A DNA stretch of 64,000 nt from Muraenolepis orangiensis. Taxonomy: Eukaryota > Chordata > Actinopteri > Gadiformes > Muraenolepididae. Shown here piece by piece: positions 23,253 to 36,832 of this stretch. The DNA is taken from the NCBI GenBank assembly GCA_027704905.1, contig CM051007.1, positions 17,592,563 to 17,656,562 on the forward strand, written 5' to 3'. A program made the position numbers and the translations under genes. Position 1 is the first letter of the stretch, and each line of letters starts with the position of its first letter. The notes beneath the pieces were generated by a model. The model did no database searches, was not told the DNA's origin, and was given only the letters and a program-made list of their open reading frames with translations.

Positions 23253-23995
23253 TGGCGTTTGGGGAAAAAAAGGGCTTATTAAAAATAAAACTTTAGTTTG
23301 TTTGTTTGCATCCATCACCTACCGGCTGCTGGCATCAATAACGAAGACACAAAGAACACACAGCACAGCGATCGATGGAGGAGCATAAACAAGCTCTCTC
23401 TGCTCTCTCCGGACATAATATAATATATACATACAGTACATACGCGGGTGTTTCACCGATACTAGTTTTGTGTACGTCTACGTCTGTCATTCGAGGCCAC
23501 ATACCGTGGCAAACGCACAGGATCATTCCCGATCATTTACGGAAACGGTTCAGGACCGCCGGCGGGTTGATCGATGCCATCGCGGCCATCCAATAATAAA
23601 CATTGACATCGCTTCAACGCATCCCGGCCTTACAGGCGCATATCCGCTGTATTCTGCACACGTATACAAATACATACAATACCATACAATTGTTGTGTTC
23701 AGAGATCCTCGCCGTTAAGCGATCCGCCTCAGCGTCACTGGAAGAATTCGAAGAATACGTGTCACGTAGACACCTGTCTGTTAGTTGTTATTTATTAATA
23801 AATTGATACCCTAATACAGCAATCTAAGATAGATGAGTGAATACTCAAATACAGGACCCGGGACCAGGACACAAGAGCTTCGTACCACCCAGACCCGTGA
23901 TGTGGAGTTAGCTGTCCAGTAGTACTACTCAAGTGCCCCGATTCCTTCCATACATATTACTTTTATGTTTCCTCCTCCCGTCCGGCGGCGGCGTC
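23251..23995. other. unique sequence, nothing recognised
   Basis: Includes a slightly CpG-rich part (23450-23600). Short frames without family resemblance. Confidence 0.35.
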
Positions 23996-24009
23996 GTCTT
24001 CTTCTCCAT

Positions 24010-25030
24010 CCTGTCTGGTTTCCCGTCGTCCCGTCTTCACCCACATTCCTGTACATGGTACAAACACCATCATCAAGTTTGCAGACAAGGACCAGAGCTG
24101 GCACGCAAAGAAGCCCCCGTCCTCATCAACGGGGCAGAGGTCAAGCATGTCTCCAGCTTCATATCCCTGGGGGGGTCTACTTCTCCGAGGACCTCTCTTG
24201 GACCCTCAACACTGCCTCACTGGTCAAGAAGGCTCACTAGCTTCTCTTCTTCCTGAGGAAGCTGAGGAAAGCCCACCTGTCCCCTCAGATTCTTATGAAC
24301 TTTTACCAGTGTGCCATTGAAAGCTTACTCACCAACTGCATCACACTGTGGTACAGCAACTGCACTGTCTCAGACCGGAAAGCGCTGCGGAGGGTGGCGA
24401 AAACTGCCCAACGCATCGTTGGATTACCCCTCCCCACAATAAAGACTACCCACCACAAACACTGTGTCTGAGGTAGGCATGTCAATTGTCAAAGACACCT
24501 CTCACCCAAACCATGGACTGTTAGCCCTCCTCCCCTACAGAGGTCCTACAGGAACCTTTGTTCCAAGCAGGTTTAGGAATAGCTTCTTCCCCTCAGCTGT
24601 CATCTCTCTGAACTCTGCACCATGATGACAGCCCCCCCCCCCCCCCCCTTACTTGTACCCATGTACTTAGCGTATATATATATATATTAATCTTCAGCTG
24701 TTGATATAACTGCATATCCCTGCTCACTACCAGTTGTTTATACATTTATATATATTTAACTTGTAGATATAACTGCATACCCCTGATCACTACCTGTTGA
24801 ATACTTGTATACTTACTTATATCCCAATAATTCTGCACACATCTCATACATACTCTATAAGTTATCTTATACCGGTTTTTATACCTTGTAGACAATTTTG
24901 ACATCTTATTTAACCACTGTAAATTGTATATTACTATGCACTTTAATGTTACATTTGCATTCTGGTTTAGATGCCAATTTATTCTTGCTTGTACTGTACT
25001 TGTGCTGTGCAATGACCATAAATGTGATAC
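24010..25030 (+). mobile_element. LINE, reverse-transcriptase C-terminal region and 3' tail
   Basis: In successive frames one reads TNTIIKFAD (motif C, where FADD is altered to FADK), LINGAEVKHVSSFISLGG, EDLSWTLNTASLVKKA, LRKLRKAHLSPQILMNFY, TNCITLWYSNCTVSDRKAL and RRVAKTAQRIVGLPLP. This is the order of the RT C-terminal domain in abundant fish non-LTR elements. Stops and frameshifts (for example the stop after KKAH at about 24239) show it is dead. A C-run (24632-24649) precedes the tail, which matches 10160-10345. Clade assignment (L2, Rex1 or relative) is open. Confidence 0.75.
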
Positions 25031-25494
25031 TACACACACTATATACACTACCTACTATATACTATACTTTATACTACGACACTATGCCATAACAACACTT
25101 TAAGCATGGACTATACATTCGTGTACACTATACACGCATGTATATAAAACATCATGTTATTTGTAGGCCTTCTATGGTGCCCCTCCCCCCCTCCTCCCCC
25201 AAGGTTCTTCACGCTTACACACAATACGCACACTAGCCACAGTACGGTACGTGGGAAGATCACACGTCACGTTACTACTTATAGAAGAAGGATCCTCCAG
25301 TTTTATCCCATCCCTCCCTGCTATGCTATGAGAGAAACTGGCCGTGGACGTAGGTAGGTTGGCTTCTGGTGACGCAACTCGTAGGCTGGTGTGAAAGATT
25401 ACCGCTGATATTGAGTGATTCATTCAGTGGACTTTTCTATCACAAATTGTTTTGAATTCTCTTAGAGATAAATGGACTAAATGGAAATTCTCTT

Positions 25495-25722
25495 AACAGT
25501 GTGGCCACTCAAAGCGCTTGACAATGAGCCGTGCCGCCGTGCAAGGCCACAGGCCAGCACATCTGGAGCAGTTAAGGGTTTAAGGTGTCTTGCTCAGGGA
25601 ACACCTCGACACTCTGCTAGGGGAGGAGCCGACGGGGATCGAAACCAGCAACCTTCCGGTTGTAAGATGACCGCTCTACCTCCTACCTCCTGAGCGACTT
25701 ACTGCCTCCCCATTAGTTAGGA
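25495..25722 (-). repeat. tRNA-derived SINE, inverted
   Basis: On the minus strand the head contains GTCGCTCAGGAGGTAGGAGG, GAGCGGTCATC, CGGAAGGTTGCTGG and a B box with an extra T (GGTTTCGATCCCC). The body contains GTGTTCCCTGAGCAAGACACC. An AAAGCGCTTGACAATGAG-type sequence at 25515 marks the 3' side. Confidence 0.75.
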
Positions 25723-26049
25723 AGTGCCTTGAAAAAAGCACTATAACAATGCGACCTAGTCCTCGACCTAGAGTCTCCTGCCACTGACGAAAAGATACGC
25801 TTACCGCTACGTCCTCGGGATGGCTTCTTTCTCTCTTTCTTCACGGTGGAACCTGTCGCTGAAACAGTGCGTTCTATGCTTACTCAATGACACAACACAA
25901 GGACACACACGAACGTGTCCACAAAAGTGTGCCCGACTCTATTGTGGCCAGTAGTTTGTTCATTGTTGTTTGTTTAAAAAACAAAAGATGCTGGAAACAC
26001 ATTATATCCAGCAGATTTTACTGTGACAAACAAAAGAGAGAAAGAGAGA

Positions 26050-26107
26050 AAGACACACACACACACAGACAAACACAGACAAACACACACACACACACAC
26101 ACACACA
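26050..26107. repeat. imperfect (CA)n
   Basis: CA units with ACAGACAAAC interruptions. The 25723-26049 flank shows nothing recognisable. Confidence 0.9.
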
Positions 26108-27160
26108 AAAGTGCATAAAAAGTATATGTATATGAATAAAATGCCTTTCTCCCTTGGATTGGAAAACCAAAACACACCCAAACAAAGTCCACAGTCGGGT
26201 TGAGTGACCGCAGCCATTGGCGGCGAGTTTGGTGAGCGTTGGTCTCACATGACCATGACTCTTTATACAAAGCTAAAGAACCATTTGCGTTCGTGTTGCA
26301 AATAACCTTCTAATGCGTTCTCGTCGCGCCTTGTGTGTGTGTGTGTGTGTGCGCGCTAATGTGTACGCCCGCATGATTTCCATAGCACTTGTAAACACAG
26401 GCCCTTAGTGCCATACCGGCATACGTAAATCCAGTATTTTATGGTAAAAGAATCAAACAAGTGGAGTGCCATTAAACTGGCGAGATCACCCTTAAAATAA
26501 GAGGCAGAACGATGCATCCCAGAGGGCACTCAGGGAAACATTGGTTCCGTTGGGTTGGTACATGGATGCAAGTGCTCCTATTTTTTGGCGTGAATATGGA
26601 TGCATCCCTAAATGAATGAGCAGGACATACTTCCACAGAGCAAAGTTAAGGACATGAACAGAGTGGTTCGGACGAACAACGGCAGCAGGACATTTCATTT
26701 CAGACTCAGGTTCATTTCTTCACCTGTTCAAAATGCACTGCACTGAACATGGTTTATGTTGTGTGCATAATGCACACATTCCAATCCAAATCAGATGATG
26801 TCAACGCATATTTTGGTTTCATACAACATACTTTTATACTTTATTTGAGTTTACCTGCTGTGTACCGGAGTCACACAGCAGCTAGGATTAACGACAGGTG
26901 TAGCTGCTTAATTGGGCCTGATTGGGTCAGTCCATTTAATTTCGTACGGGAAGACTTGTGTGTTTGATGGCTGTGATGTGGTGGATTGTTGCTTGTGATC
27001 CTTCCCCTCATGTGTCATTTGGTTTAGCCCATTTGGTGTATATAGTCTCCCTCATGTTTCCAGTTTAGGAGTTCATGTTTAAAATGCAGTTCCTGGTTTC
27101 TGCTGCTATGTTATGTTCAGGCTGTCACCCATCATTTTATTATTTTAGGGCCTGAGACAA
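26108..27160. other. unique sequence, nothing recognised
   Basis: Short (GT)n near 26334-26350. Scattered 60-80-codon frames. No gene supported. Confidence 0.4.
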
Positions 27161-27164
27161 AACC

Positions 27165-27290
27165 GAGTCAAGTCAAGTCAAGTCAAGTTTATTGTATAAA
27201 GTATAAAGCAGTGAGTGAAAATCTTATGTGCAATACCCGACGACAGACAGCAGTTATAAAAATAAGATATAAATAGATAAAAATAGAACC
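27165..27290 (-). mobile_element. probable retroelement 3' end with (TCAAG)n
   Basis: Four TCAAG units (27166-27188) lead into TTTATTGTATAAAGTATAAA and ATCTTATGTGCAATACC. 22116-22190 holds a parallel inverted tail (AAGGTATTGCACATAAGATT ... CATAAACTTGACTTGACT), so a repeat end is shared by the two sites. Confidence 0.55.
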
Positions 27291-27329
27291 TGCATTTAAG
27301 CAAAAATAGAAGCTATTTTTTGGCCAAAA

Positions 27330-27556
27330 TACACCAAAAGATCTAGCTAGCCTAGGATGCTACTGGGTATGTTAACCCCCCAGGTGGAGCTAGCCAGGGT
27401 GCTACAGGGTAGATAGAAGAGCTAGCCAGGGTGCTACTAGGTAGATAGAGGAGCTAGCCATGGTGCTACTGGGTAGATAGGGGAGCTAGCCAGGGTGCTA
27501 CTGGGTAGATAGGGGTGCTAGCCAGGGTGCTACTAGGTAGATAGAGGAGCTAGCAA
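27330..27556. repeat. ~32-bp minisatellite (GCTAGCCAGGGTGCTACTG)
   Basis: About six units of GAGCTAGCCAGGGTGCTAC followed by GGGTAGATAG. Divergence is low in the centre. Confidence 0.88.
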
Positions 27557-29265
27557 CTCTCTAACAGTCAGTCTCCACCAGTGTTGAATACTGATATGTG
27601 AAACGCAGATACATGTTGATGGCATGTATTTCTTTAGGCCTATCTTATACACACATATTCTTTGCTTATTGCACCAAAAGCAACAGGAAAATGTTGTCAA
27701 CATTTCGTGGCGCCGTTTCCTTCCGAGCAGGTCACTGGAGACCCGGGCTGGCGGGGAGACGGCGCCGGTCCACACAGACGGCGGTGCTTTGTTTGGCTTT
27801 GGATGACAGCAGTCGAGTCAACACAGGGGAGCTCATTGTTGCGTGCTCGGTCGTTTGCGGTCAGGCTTGTCCTTCGGTGGGCTCTGTGGTCTACTACTAC
27901 TACAACTACTACTGCCACACCATGCAGGGACTGGATTACCTCCGTCCTCAGCCATCTGGGCTTGTAAACAAGCGGTATCTGAGGCCACATATGTGAAGGT
28001 TTCGGCGGGGAAAGCTCCACACGCAATCATAATCCAGACAAAAGAAGAGAGACCCTCCTCGACAAAGCCGGGAAGAAAAGAAGACACTATGTACTGATGG
28101 ACTCGATTAAACGTGCATCAAATCAAAGTGTTACGTAACTTCTTGTTTTTATATTTCAAACCTTTTCTATCTTGTGTTTGACAGTGTTGCAGTTTGAACG
28201 TCCAGGCGGATTATGGTGTCCCCCCCCAAAAGGCCCCCAATCTGCACCACAATTTCACAGCAAATTGTTTACACCACCCTCCTAACCCAGGCCCCTATTC
28301 AAAAGCTATTAATTCAGCCCAATTATGGTTCCATCTTAGAACTCCATTTTCTTTCGGCGAAATAATTTGGATTAAAATAAGCTGTTTACAACCAGCTGTT
28401 GTTTCACGTTGAAAACCCCCCCCAAAAACGCCCCTATGTTGATTGCCTTCCATCTGGGTTCAGATTTAGAAGCAATCACAAAAAAACATTGTTCTCAGTG
28501 TTTGGATTCTCTCTGTCGCCGAGGGAACACATTGGAAGATGGATAATATAGACAAACAATCAAGGGAAACGTCTTGAAGTTAACTGGAGAACGAAACAAG
28601 TTCTATACCGAAGCCAGGCACCAATTGCTCTGTGACATACGTAATTGTGATTAGGCTTATTAGTGGGACAAGCCTTTGACATCAGCTAACACAAGGTCCT
28701 TAATGTCGGTCCTAGAATGCAATGCCGCTGCTCTTAGCCAGTGTGACACAGAACATGACGCTTCCCACCAAGATTTTTGGCATTTTTTACATTCAAGAAA
28801 ACTTGGGAAAAAGCTGATGAATTGAGGTCTCTAATTCTCTTTTTCCATTTGTAACTCTTTTACCTCACATACTGTATGTACATACAAGTGTAGTGGACGA
28901 TGCTGCCACATGCCGTTACAATGGCTTCTTTAGGGGATCCTCCCGATGACAAGGACACCGTTTGTAAGTTGTAAGACAGCAGAGCAGATGGTAGACGCTG
29001 GCACTCCCAGTGCCCAGTGTGTGTGTGTGTGTGGCAGCTGGCTGGTTTAACCTGTGGGCCTTGATTACCATGAACTCACAGGTGTGCAGCCTCACCCTGC
29101 AGCCCCCCGAGTTGAATCAGTCAGACTGGTAGCCAGGTAAGGCTGCATAAACCAGCAGCAAAACACAAACACGCCACAGCAAGCAATATGTTAGTTTATG
29201 TAAATCACACATCACCCACACATGCATGCTCACTTATGTGCACACACACACATAGTCTCACATGG
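27557..29265. other. long low-repeat interval, no gene recognised
   Basis: This is one of the longest stretches free of microsatellites. It holds frames up to 132 codons (27598-27996) without family resemblance, a CCCCCCCC tract at 28219, and unique AT-rich sequence at 28440-28900. Conserved non-coding sequence could sit here, but nothing in the bases proves it. Confidence 0.35.
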
Positions 29266-29268
29266 TCT

Positions 29269-29271
<3 letters not shown>

Positions 29272-29366
<95 letters not shown>
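29272..29366. repeat. (CA)n microsatellite
   Basis: About 47 CA units, preceded by short imperfect CA and TCTCACA words. Confidence 0.97.
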
Positions 29367-29367
<1 letters not shown>

Positions 29368-29925
29368 CCCCAGGCTGCTCCGGGTGAGTAAGTCATTGCA
29401 GCTTTACAGCTACAGCCCACCCCCCATCTGTAAAAGTTCAGATGGATCACACGTGTCAAATCCTACGTGCATAATAATTGGCTGTGGTCAAAAAGATGGC
29501 TTTTAATTTAAAGTTTCATGTGCGCAACAGTTTGGACGCAAACAAAGAAGTCAACACTACTTAGATTTTTGCTCGGCTTGAAATTGGCCCAAAATCAAAC
29601 CAAATTCACTCAATCTATTCCGAGAATACAGTTAACGAGAAAGAGGGTTATGGTTAGGGTTAGGTTTAACAGGGAACAACATTTCAGTTTACAGTTTGAA
29701 AAGTGTCTTGAGAGTGCGTGTGACGGAGAGAAACAGCTCAGCGAACAGTGAAGTGATGTTATGATGAGAATAGGTGGGAACGTAGCGTTGAAGGTGTCAA
29801 CTTAGGACGTCCACATTTGAATACAAATAAGTGCCATTTGCTGCCTCTAGAACCGGCTCCAAAAATATGCTTGTGTCCAACTGGAGAGTACGCTGTAAGA
29901 TGGAATGCTATGGACATCCTCCCCT
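29367..29925. other. unique sequence, nothing recognised
   Basis: A short TTAGGG-like word (GGTTAGGGTTAGG, 29652-29664) occurs, too short to be telomeric. No gene supported. Confidence 0.4.
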
Positions 29926-29929
29926 CTAT

Positions 29930-30118
29930 CTCACGACTCTACAAATTATGCTCCTTATTTATTATTATTATTGAATTTTTTTACTTTATCTGTAAAATGT
30001 ATCTGTCTTATTTTAATCTATGCAACTATTACATGATTTTACTTGGTGTGTAATTGTGCCCCGTCTGTCATGTGCCTTGAGTAATCACAAAAGCGCTATA
30101 TAAATATAAATCTTTAAT
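29930..30118 (+). mobile_element. possible LINE 3' tail
   Basis: TGTAATTGTGCCCCGTCTGT followed by AAAGCGCTATATAAATATAA resembles the 3' end of L2-like elements. It is short, with no coding part. Confidence 0.4.
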
Positions 30119-31100
30119 GTATTATGGAAGCTCCGTTTATTTCCATGTCGAACATGTGACAGCGCACACTAAAGACGGATGGATATTCCGCACTGGAAAT
30201 ATATGGTGCATTTAACAAAGAAAACTTATATCGGAAGTGCACACAGTAGGCTAAAGACATTTCAAATGAAACGGTTAGTTTTTCTGTTCGCAAGATAACT
30301 CAAAAAGTGATGTACCAAATTGGGGCGCAGATCCGTTTTGAAGGATTCTTTAGCATAGGGCAAAACAATATATCACATGGTGTAAATACATTGTCTGCTT
30401 AGAATTAATTAAGTGTGCTTACGTGTGTACATTTCAATGATGGACGACAAAGGTATTGATGAAACCATTGCTTTATTGTATGCAATAACTCTCAGAGAAC
30501 ATCCATTTTGAAATGTATTTTCCATTTTTCCAGAGATACACGTGACAAGGCACACACTGTCCTTTTTGAAGAAGCCTACACTTGAGCTATTTTTTTGTTT
30601 TTTGAGGGATCCAAATCCCCCCCAAAAAATGAATTTTGAAGTAAACTATTTTTATACAACCATTGACATTTCAAAAACTTGACATATTGGAATGGAAGAA
30701 TCATGGAAAAGCATGGTTCCTCGGGTAGGGTTACCTAAAGCTTTAGTTGGGTGTTCTTCTAATATTAGAACAGGCCAGCCAAGTAGCTACACAGCGGTCA
30801 TTCACTTGGCCACGGTGTCATCTTTAATACACTCTTTCCCCGTTCGAGGGCTTAGGGCTGGGGATGTGTAACAGACTCACCTCGTTCAGATCCATTAGGC
30901 CACCGAAACAGGCGGCTTCCGAAAATAGCTCCACGGGGAGTGGTGAGAACAAAGTATTTATATCAGAAAGCCGCCAACGGATGCATAAAAGGAAAAAAAA
31001 AAAAGGAGAAAAAAAACTGGAGGCGTGAAGAGGAAATGGGAGATATTGCAAATTTTGTCACTTTTTTTGATGTTTGCAAGATTTCTGTTACGTGTTGTTC
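30119..31100. other. AT-rich unique sequence
   Basis: No gene or recurrent repeat recognised. Confidence 0.4.
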
Positions 31101-31114
31101 ATATTAGGCTAGTA

Positions 31115-31500
31115 CAATGTTTTTATGTTGTTTCTTAACGATGAGTAGGATGTTGTTTTGTTGTTTCTTTACGATGAGTAGGATGTTGTTTTGTTGTTTC
31201 TTTACGATGAGAACAATGTTGTTTTGTTGTTTCTTTACGATGAGTACAATGTTGTTTTGTTGTTTCTTTACGATGAGTAGGATGTTGTTTTGTTGTTTCT
31301 TTACGATGAGTAGGATGTTGTTTTGTTGTTTCTTTACGATGAGTAGGATGTTGTTTTGTTGTTTCTTTACGATGAGTAGGAGGTTGTTTTGTTGTTTCTT
31401 TACGATGAGTACAATGTTGTTTTGTTGTTTCTTTACGATGAGAACAATGTTGTTTAGTTGTTTCTTTACGATGAGTATGATGTTGTTTAGTTGTTTGGAT
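31115..31500 (+). repeat. 33-bp minisatellite, frame-preserving
   Basis: Eleven or twelve units of 33 bp (TTGTTTTGTTGTTTCTTTAC plus GATGAGTAGGATG). Because 33 is a multiple of 3, a frame from ATG at 31117 stays open for 128 codons and reads MLFCCFFTMSR repeated. I take this as a by-product of the repeat, not a gene. Diverged half-units continue to about 31590. Confidence 0.9.
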
Positions 31501-31599
31501 TAGTACTAGTACGATGTTGCTGTGTTGTTCATATTACATTAGTACGATGCTGTTGTGTTGTTCGTTTTACGGTGAGTACAATGTTGTTGTGTGTGCTAG

Positions 31600-32235
31600 A
31601 GTCACAAGTACTGTTGACTATGAGGACACAATCAAAAACACGAGCCAAAGTTATAAAGTGCGCTAACGAATGTAAACAAATATTAATGTGGTTTCGGTTT
31701 TCAGCGTAACTTGCATTTAATTCAGATGGGTTTTTACCAGTGCAGAGTGGCCTTACATAAACATAAACATATAAATATATATATAAAACGTTATTTAATA
31801 TTTAAAATATAGCATTTGTTTTACAAATAAATGTTTTCAACATACCAAAGGGTAGGTCGCATATAGCATATTTCCCGCCATGTTGGGAATATGATTATAG
31901 TGTGCAGCTGCCCTGGCTAATGCTTCTGACCTTAAGAAGCATCACTCACTGCTATTTTTGTTGAAAATGGCAAAAAAAAAAGGTCTTGAGAAAAATGGCC
32001 CATTGTTTACGACTGAAAGCTCCACTATGCAGCTTTTCACCACAAGTTGTTGCTTTTGTTGTGCAAATGTGTGTACGTTACTAAATGTCTAATGTGGAAT
32101 AAAAGCAAATCAATCCATAACTCAACAGACCCAGGGAATCATGCTTTCCCATTCACTTTGATCTGTGCCCACAACCAAGTGGCGGGAAATTACAAAGCGA
32201 GAACATGAAATCAAGTCACCGCCGTCCAAGTCAAG
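31600..32235. other. AT-rich unique sequence
   Basis: No gene recognised. Confidence 0.4.
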
Positions 32236-32237
32236 AT

Positions 32238-32432
<195 letters not shown>

Positions 32433-32516
32433 ATGTGCTACCATCTAGATAAATAGCATGTGTCTTTACATAACATCAGTTAGCTACACTGTAAAACCCG
32501 ATAAGTTAATAGAACT

Positions 32517-32935
32517 CAAAACTTTCATAGAAACTGATTACATCAAAAATTTTAAGTTACATTTACTCATTTTATTAAGTTAAATAAACTCAATATTTTT
32601 ATTTTTACAGTACTAATAAAAATCTAGTATTGACAACTCAAAAATGTTTGTTACATGTACTCATTTTATTAAGTTAAATAAACTCAATATTTCTATTGTT
32701 ACAGTACTAATAAAAATCTAGTATTGACAACTCAAAAATGTTTGTTACATGTACTCATTTTATTAAGTTAAATAAACTCAATATTTCTATTGTTACAGTA
32801 CTAATAAAAATCTAGTATTGACAACTCTAAACCGTTTGTTACATGTACTCATTTAATTAAGTTAAATAAACTCAATATTTCTATTTTTACAGTACTAATA
32901 GAAATCTAGTATGGACAACTCTAAAACGTATGTTA
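32517..32935. repeat. 94-bp subterminal tandem repeat
   Basis: TACTAATAAAAATCTAGTAT begins units at 32611, 32705, 32799 and 32893 (exactly 94 bp apart), each with AACTCAA and ACTCATTTTATTAAG words. Confidence 0.92.
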
Positions 32936-33075
32936 CCTTTAACATAAAATAAATGTATCTGTAAGTTCATTTAAGTTCAATAACGCTTTGTACTTAATTA
33001 ACCATGTTCACAAAACTAACATACAATAATCAGCAACATAAGAAGGATGGCACTGGAGCACTTATGACTGTAAAT

Positions 33076-33200
33076 GCCTTTTTATTGAAGGTGCAAAGTA
33101 AAAAGACAAATTTTGATGTATACATCTTCAGTCCAGGACTCTGATGAAGATGTTGTATACATCTAAACTTTAGTCTTGGTTTGTACTTTGAATAAAGAGG
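33076..33200. repeat. imperfect fold-back, ~55-bp arms
   Basis: CCTTTTTATTGAAGGTGCAA and GATGTATACATCTTC (33078-33131) pair with GAAGATGTTGTATACATC and TTTGAATAAAGAGG (33143-33197). Confidence 0.75.
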
Positions 33201-33529
33201 CATTTACAGTAAGAGCTGCACCAGTGCTGTCCCTCTTACCGTTGCGTGCTTCTGTGATGCACCGGACCTGCCTATACTGGGCTGATGCGGTGGAACTCCC
33301 TTTCTTCGATACAATAAGCAGCTTTTACTCTAAAACACAAACTTCAAGTCAACATTAAAAACAGGTTAACACAGATGATTGAAACACAAGTTACTCTTTT
33401 ATTAAGTAACAATCAAACATTTTCAAAGCAGGTGGCCCTTGCTTGGTGGGCCTTAAGATGAACAGTGCAATGGATTCAACAGTGCAAAAGATTAACATTA
33501 TTTTGAACAATGCAGTAAACATCCTATAT

Positions 33530-33700
33530 ATAGGACTTGGAAATAAACTGTCCACCGCAGGGACGTGCAGAGGATCTTAGAGGGGCAGGGGCCCAAATTC
33601 ATAAAAGGGCATGCTGGCAATTTCTGTAAATAATCCGACACTGTTAAATATCATCACTGCTTGGTCACACACACGGACACACGACACACATTGACTGTTT
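33530..33700. repeat. possible DNA-transposon end (GCAGGGACGTGCAGAGG)
   Basis: GCAGGGACGTGCAGAGG with AGGGGCAGGGGCCC resembles a common fish repeat end. The partner end was not found. Confidence 0.3.
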
Positions 33701-34160
33701 TCTTCTTTAACAGCTTGTTTCGTCTGGTTCCAAACTGAAAAGAGATGAGATTAAAAAGTTAGACAGGCTGCAATCTTTTTTCAAAACCACAGTATGAGAG
33801 GAGATTCAACGCTCATCAGGGACCAAATAGAAGCGCTTTACACAGTAGCGCGCAGTGTTGCCAGGTCTGCTGTAGGGTGACCACCAGTGGCGGCTGGCCC
33901 ATAGGGGGCCGCCCCCCCTAAACCACACGCACAAACAAAATTAAAATATATAAATTGTCAATATGTGTGTGTTTAAAATATGGAATGCACCCAGAAATAT
34001 GTGTAAAATAATTTGCTTTTCCTAGTACACATATGCCTAGTACACTGCAGCTTTAAGGGCACATTTGTATGATGATGCTGCTGGAGGGAGCGCTTTTCAA
34101 ATCGCCCCACGGAGGCGGGTCTCTGTAGCAGTTTAGCCAATTGCTGATTCAAGATATAAA

Positions 34161-35242
<1,082 letters not shown>

Positions 35243-35638
35243 TATAGCTGGTATAGCGGCTGGTGAAAAATGCACCAGCCGCCACTGGTGACCAGTCCCG
35301 CATTTCGCGGGACAGTCCCGAAAATTGAATGTTTGTCCCGCATCCCGCGTGAACTGAACAATGTCCCGCATTTCAAAGATCATGGTAAAACACCAAAAAA
35401 GTAGGCCTAATAATAATACAAATAAAAATAAAAACATGCAATTTAGCGAAAGTTATTTAGTAGTACAGATAAAATGGATGATGCCAAGAAAAGAAACTCG
35501 TATCAGACAGAGCGCTGCGGTGCCCCAGAGCGACGCAGTGAGCAGCACGTCATTACGCTTGTTAAATAAAGAGACGTACGTTTAGAAGTACGTAAGTAGT
35601 ACGTTTTGTAGAACACAACATAAACATATTAAAGTAGC

Positions 35639-36063
35639 CTACAGTCGTAATTCAAAGTAGCAACGGTAACTAAATAAAGGTAAAGGCTGCCCAGTGTGCC
35701 CTAACCCTAACAAAGCACACATCTAATCGTGTCGGAGGACAACATTAAATGGCATATATAGCCTCCACAGCATATATAGCCTCCACAACATATATAGCCT
35801 CCACAACATATATAGCCTACACAACATATATAGCCTACACAGCATATATAGCCTCCACAGCATATATAGCCTCCACAGCATATATAGCCTCCACAACATA
35901 TATAGCCTACACAACATATATAGCCTCCACAGCATATATAGCCTACACAACATTTAATGTTATCCTACGACACGATTAGATGTGCTTTAGGTTAGGGTTA
36001 GGGCACACTGGGCAGCCTTTACCTTTATTTAGTTACCGTTGCTACTTTGAATTACGACTGTAG
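35639..36063. mobile_element. fold-back element with 113-bp arms and 18-bp core satellite
   Basis: Arms 35639-35751 and 35951-36063 are 113 bp each, reverse complements at roughly 95% identity. They begin CTACAGTCGTAATTC and include a TTAGGGTTAGGG-like word. Between them lie about 11 copies of an 18-bp unit (CATATATAGCCTCCACAA). No protein is encoded. Confidence 0.9.
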
Positions 36064-36249
36064 CGTCGCTTTGGCTGAATCTACAAATGCATAAACTAAC
36101 ACTAAAACAACAACAACTGAAACACTAAACGCATTTAATGAGTAAGGTAAACACAATGACAAAATAAGGTTCTAAATCAAAGAATAACTTACCGGTTTCG
36201 GTACGATATTCTGTTCCCCAGCAGCATGGGTTAGTGCGGTGGAAAAACA

Positions 36250-36313
36250 ATGGCGGATCTTCACTTTGGAAAGAGAAGATTACGTACGTGACGTCAGCAC
36301 GTACGTGACGTCA
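36250..36313. promoter_or_regulatory. two CRE/ATF palindromes beside an ATGGCGG motif
   Basis: TGACGTCA occurs at 36289-36296 and 36306-36313 within a 17-bp direct duplication (ACGTACGTGACGTCA). A YY1-like ACAATGGCGGATCTT lies 35 bp upstream. All are just inside the right end of the 32485-36430 element, where a promoter for an inward gene would lie. Function is inferred only. Confidence 0.5.
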
Positions 36314-36457
36314 CGCGAGGCTGCTGTCAAATAATTTGAGTACAATGTACTGATATTCATTGATATTCATTAAGAAGGTCATACAACTCATATTATTTGA
36401 CAGACTTTCACTGTTCGGTTTTACAGTGTAGTAGAAAGTAGAGAGAGATAGGGAGAT

Positions 36458-36461
<4 letters not shown>

Positions 36462-36524
<63 letters not shown>
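36462..36524. repeat. (GA)n microsatellite
   Basis: About 30 GA units after GATAGA words. Confidence 0.96.
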
Positions 36525-36528
<4 letters not shown>

Positions 36529-36700
36529 TAGAGAGGGAGTGAGTGAGGAAGGAAAACAAAAGGGGATGAATGGGGACGAGGAAGGGGTGTGAGACGAGTG
36601 CACAGCGAGACCTTCCGCAGACAACCTAATAATCACCGGAATATCCTCGAGTGCATGCAGCTGAGAGAGATTGTCGAGTGGCAGCAAGCAAAGGAGATAG

Positions 36701-36704
<4 letters not shown>

Positions 36705-36799
<95 letters not shown>

Positions 36800-36832
36800 A
36801 AAGCATAGAGAGAGATAGAGAGAGAGGGACTC
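36705..36832. repeat. (GA)n microsatellite, interrupted
   Basis: Long GA tract to 36779, then shorter tracts. A G-run lies at 36868-36888. Confidence 0.96.

Noticed and set aside
27598..27996. 132-codon plus frame as a host gene
   Set aside because: No recognised motif, no plausible splice context, and equally long frames on the opposite strand.
35752..35950. CRISPR-like or protein repeat (Tyr-Ile-Ala-Ser)
   Set aside because: 18-bp direct repeats without spacers inside a fold-back element.
35980..36002. Interstitial telomere repeat
   Set aside because: Only two TTAGGG-like units, present in both arms of a mobile element.
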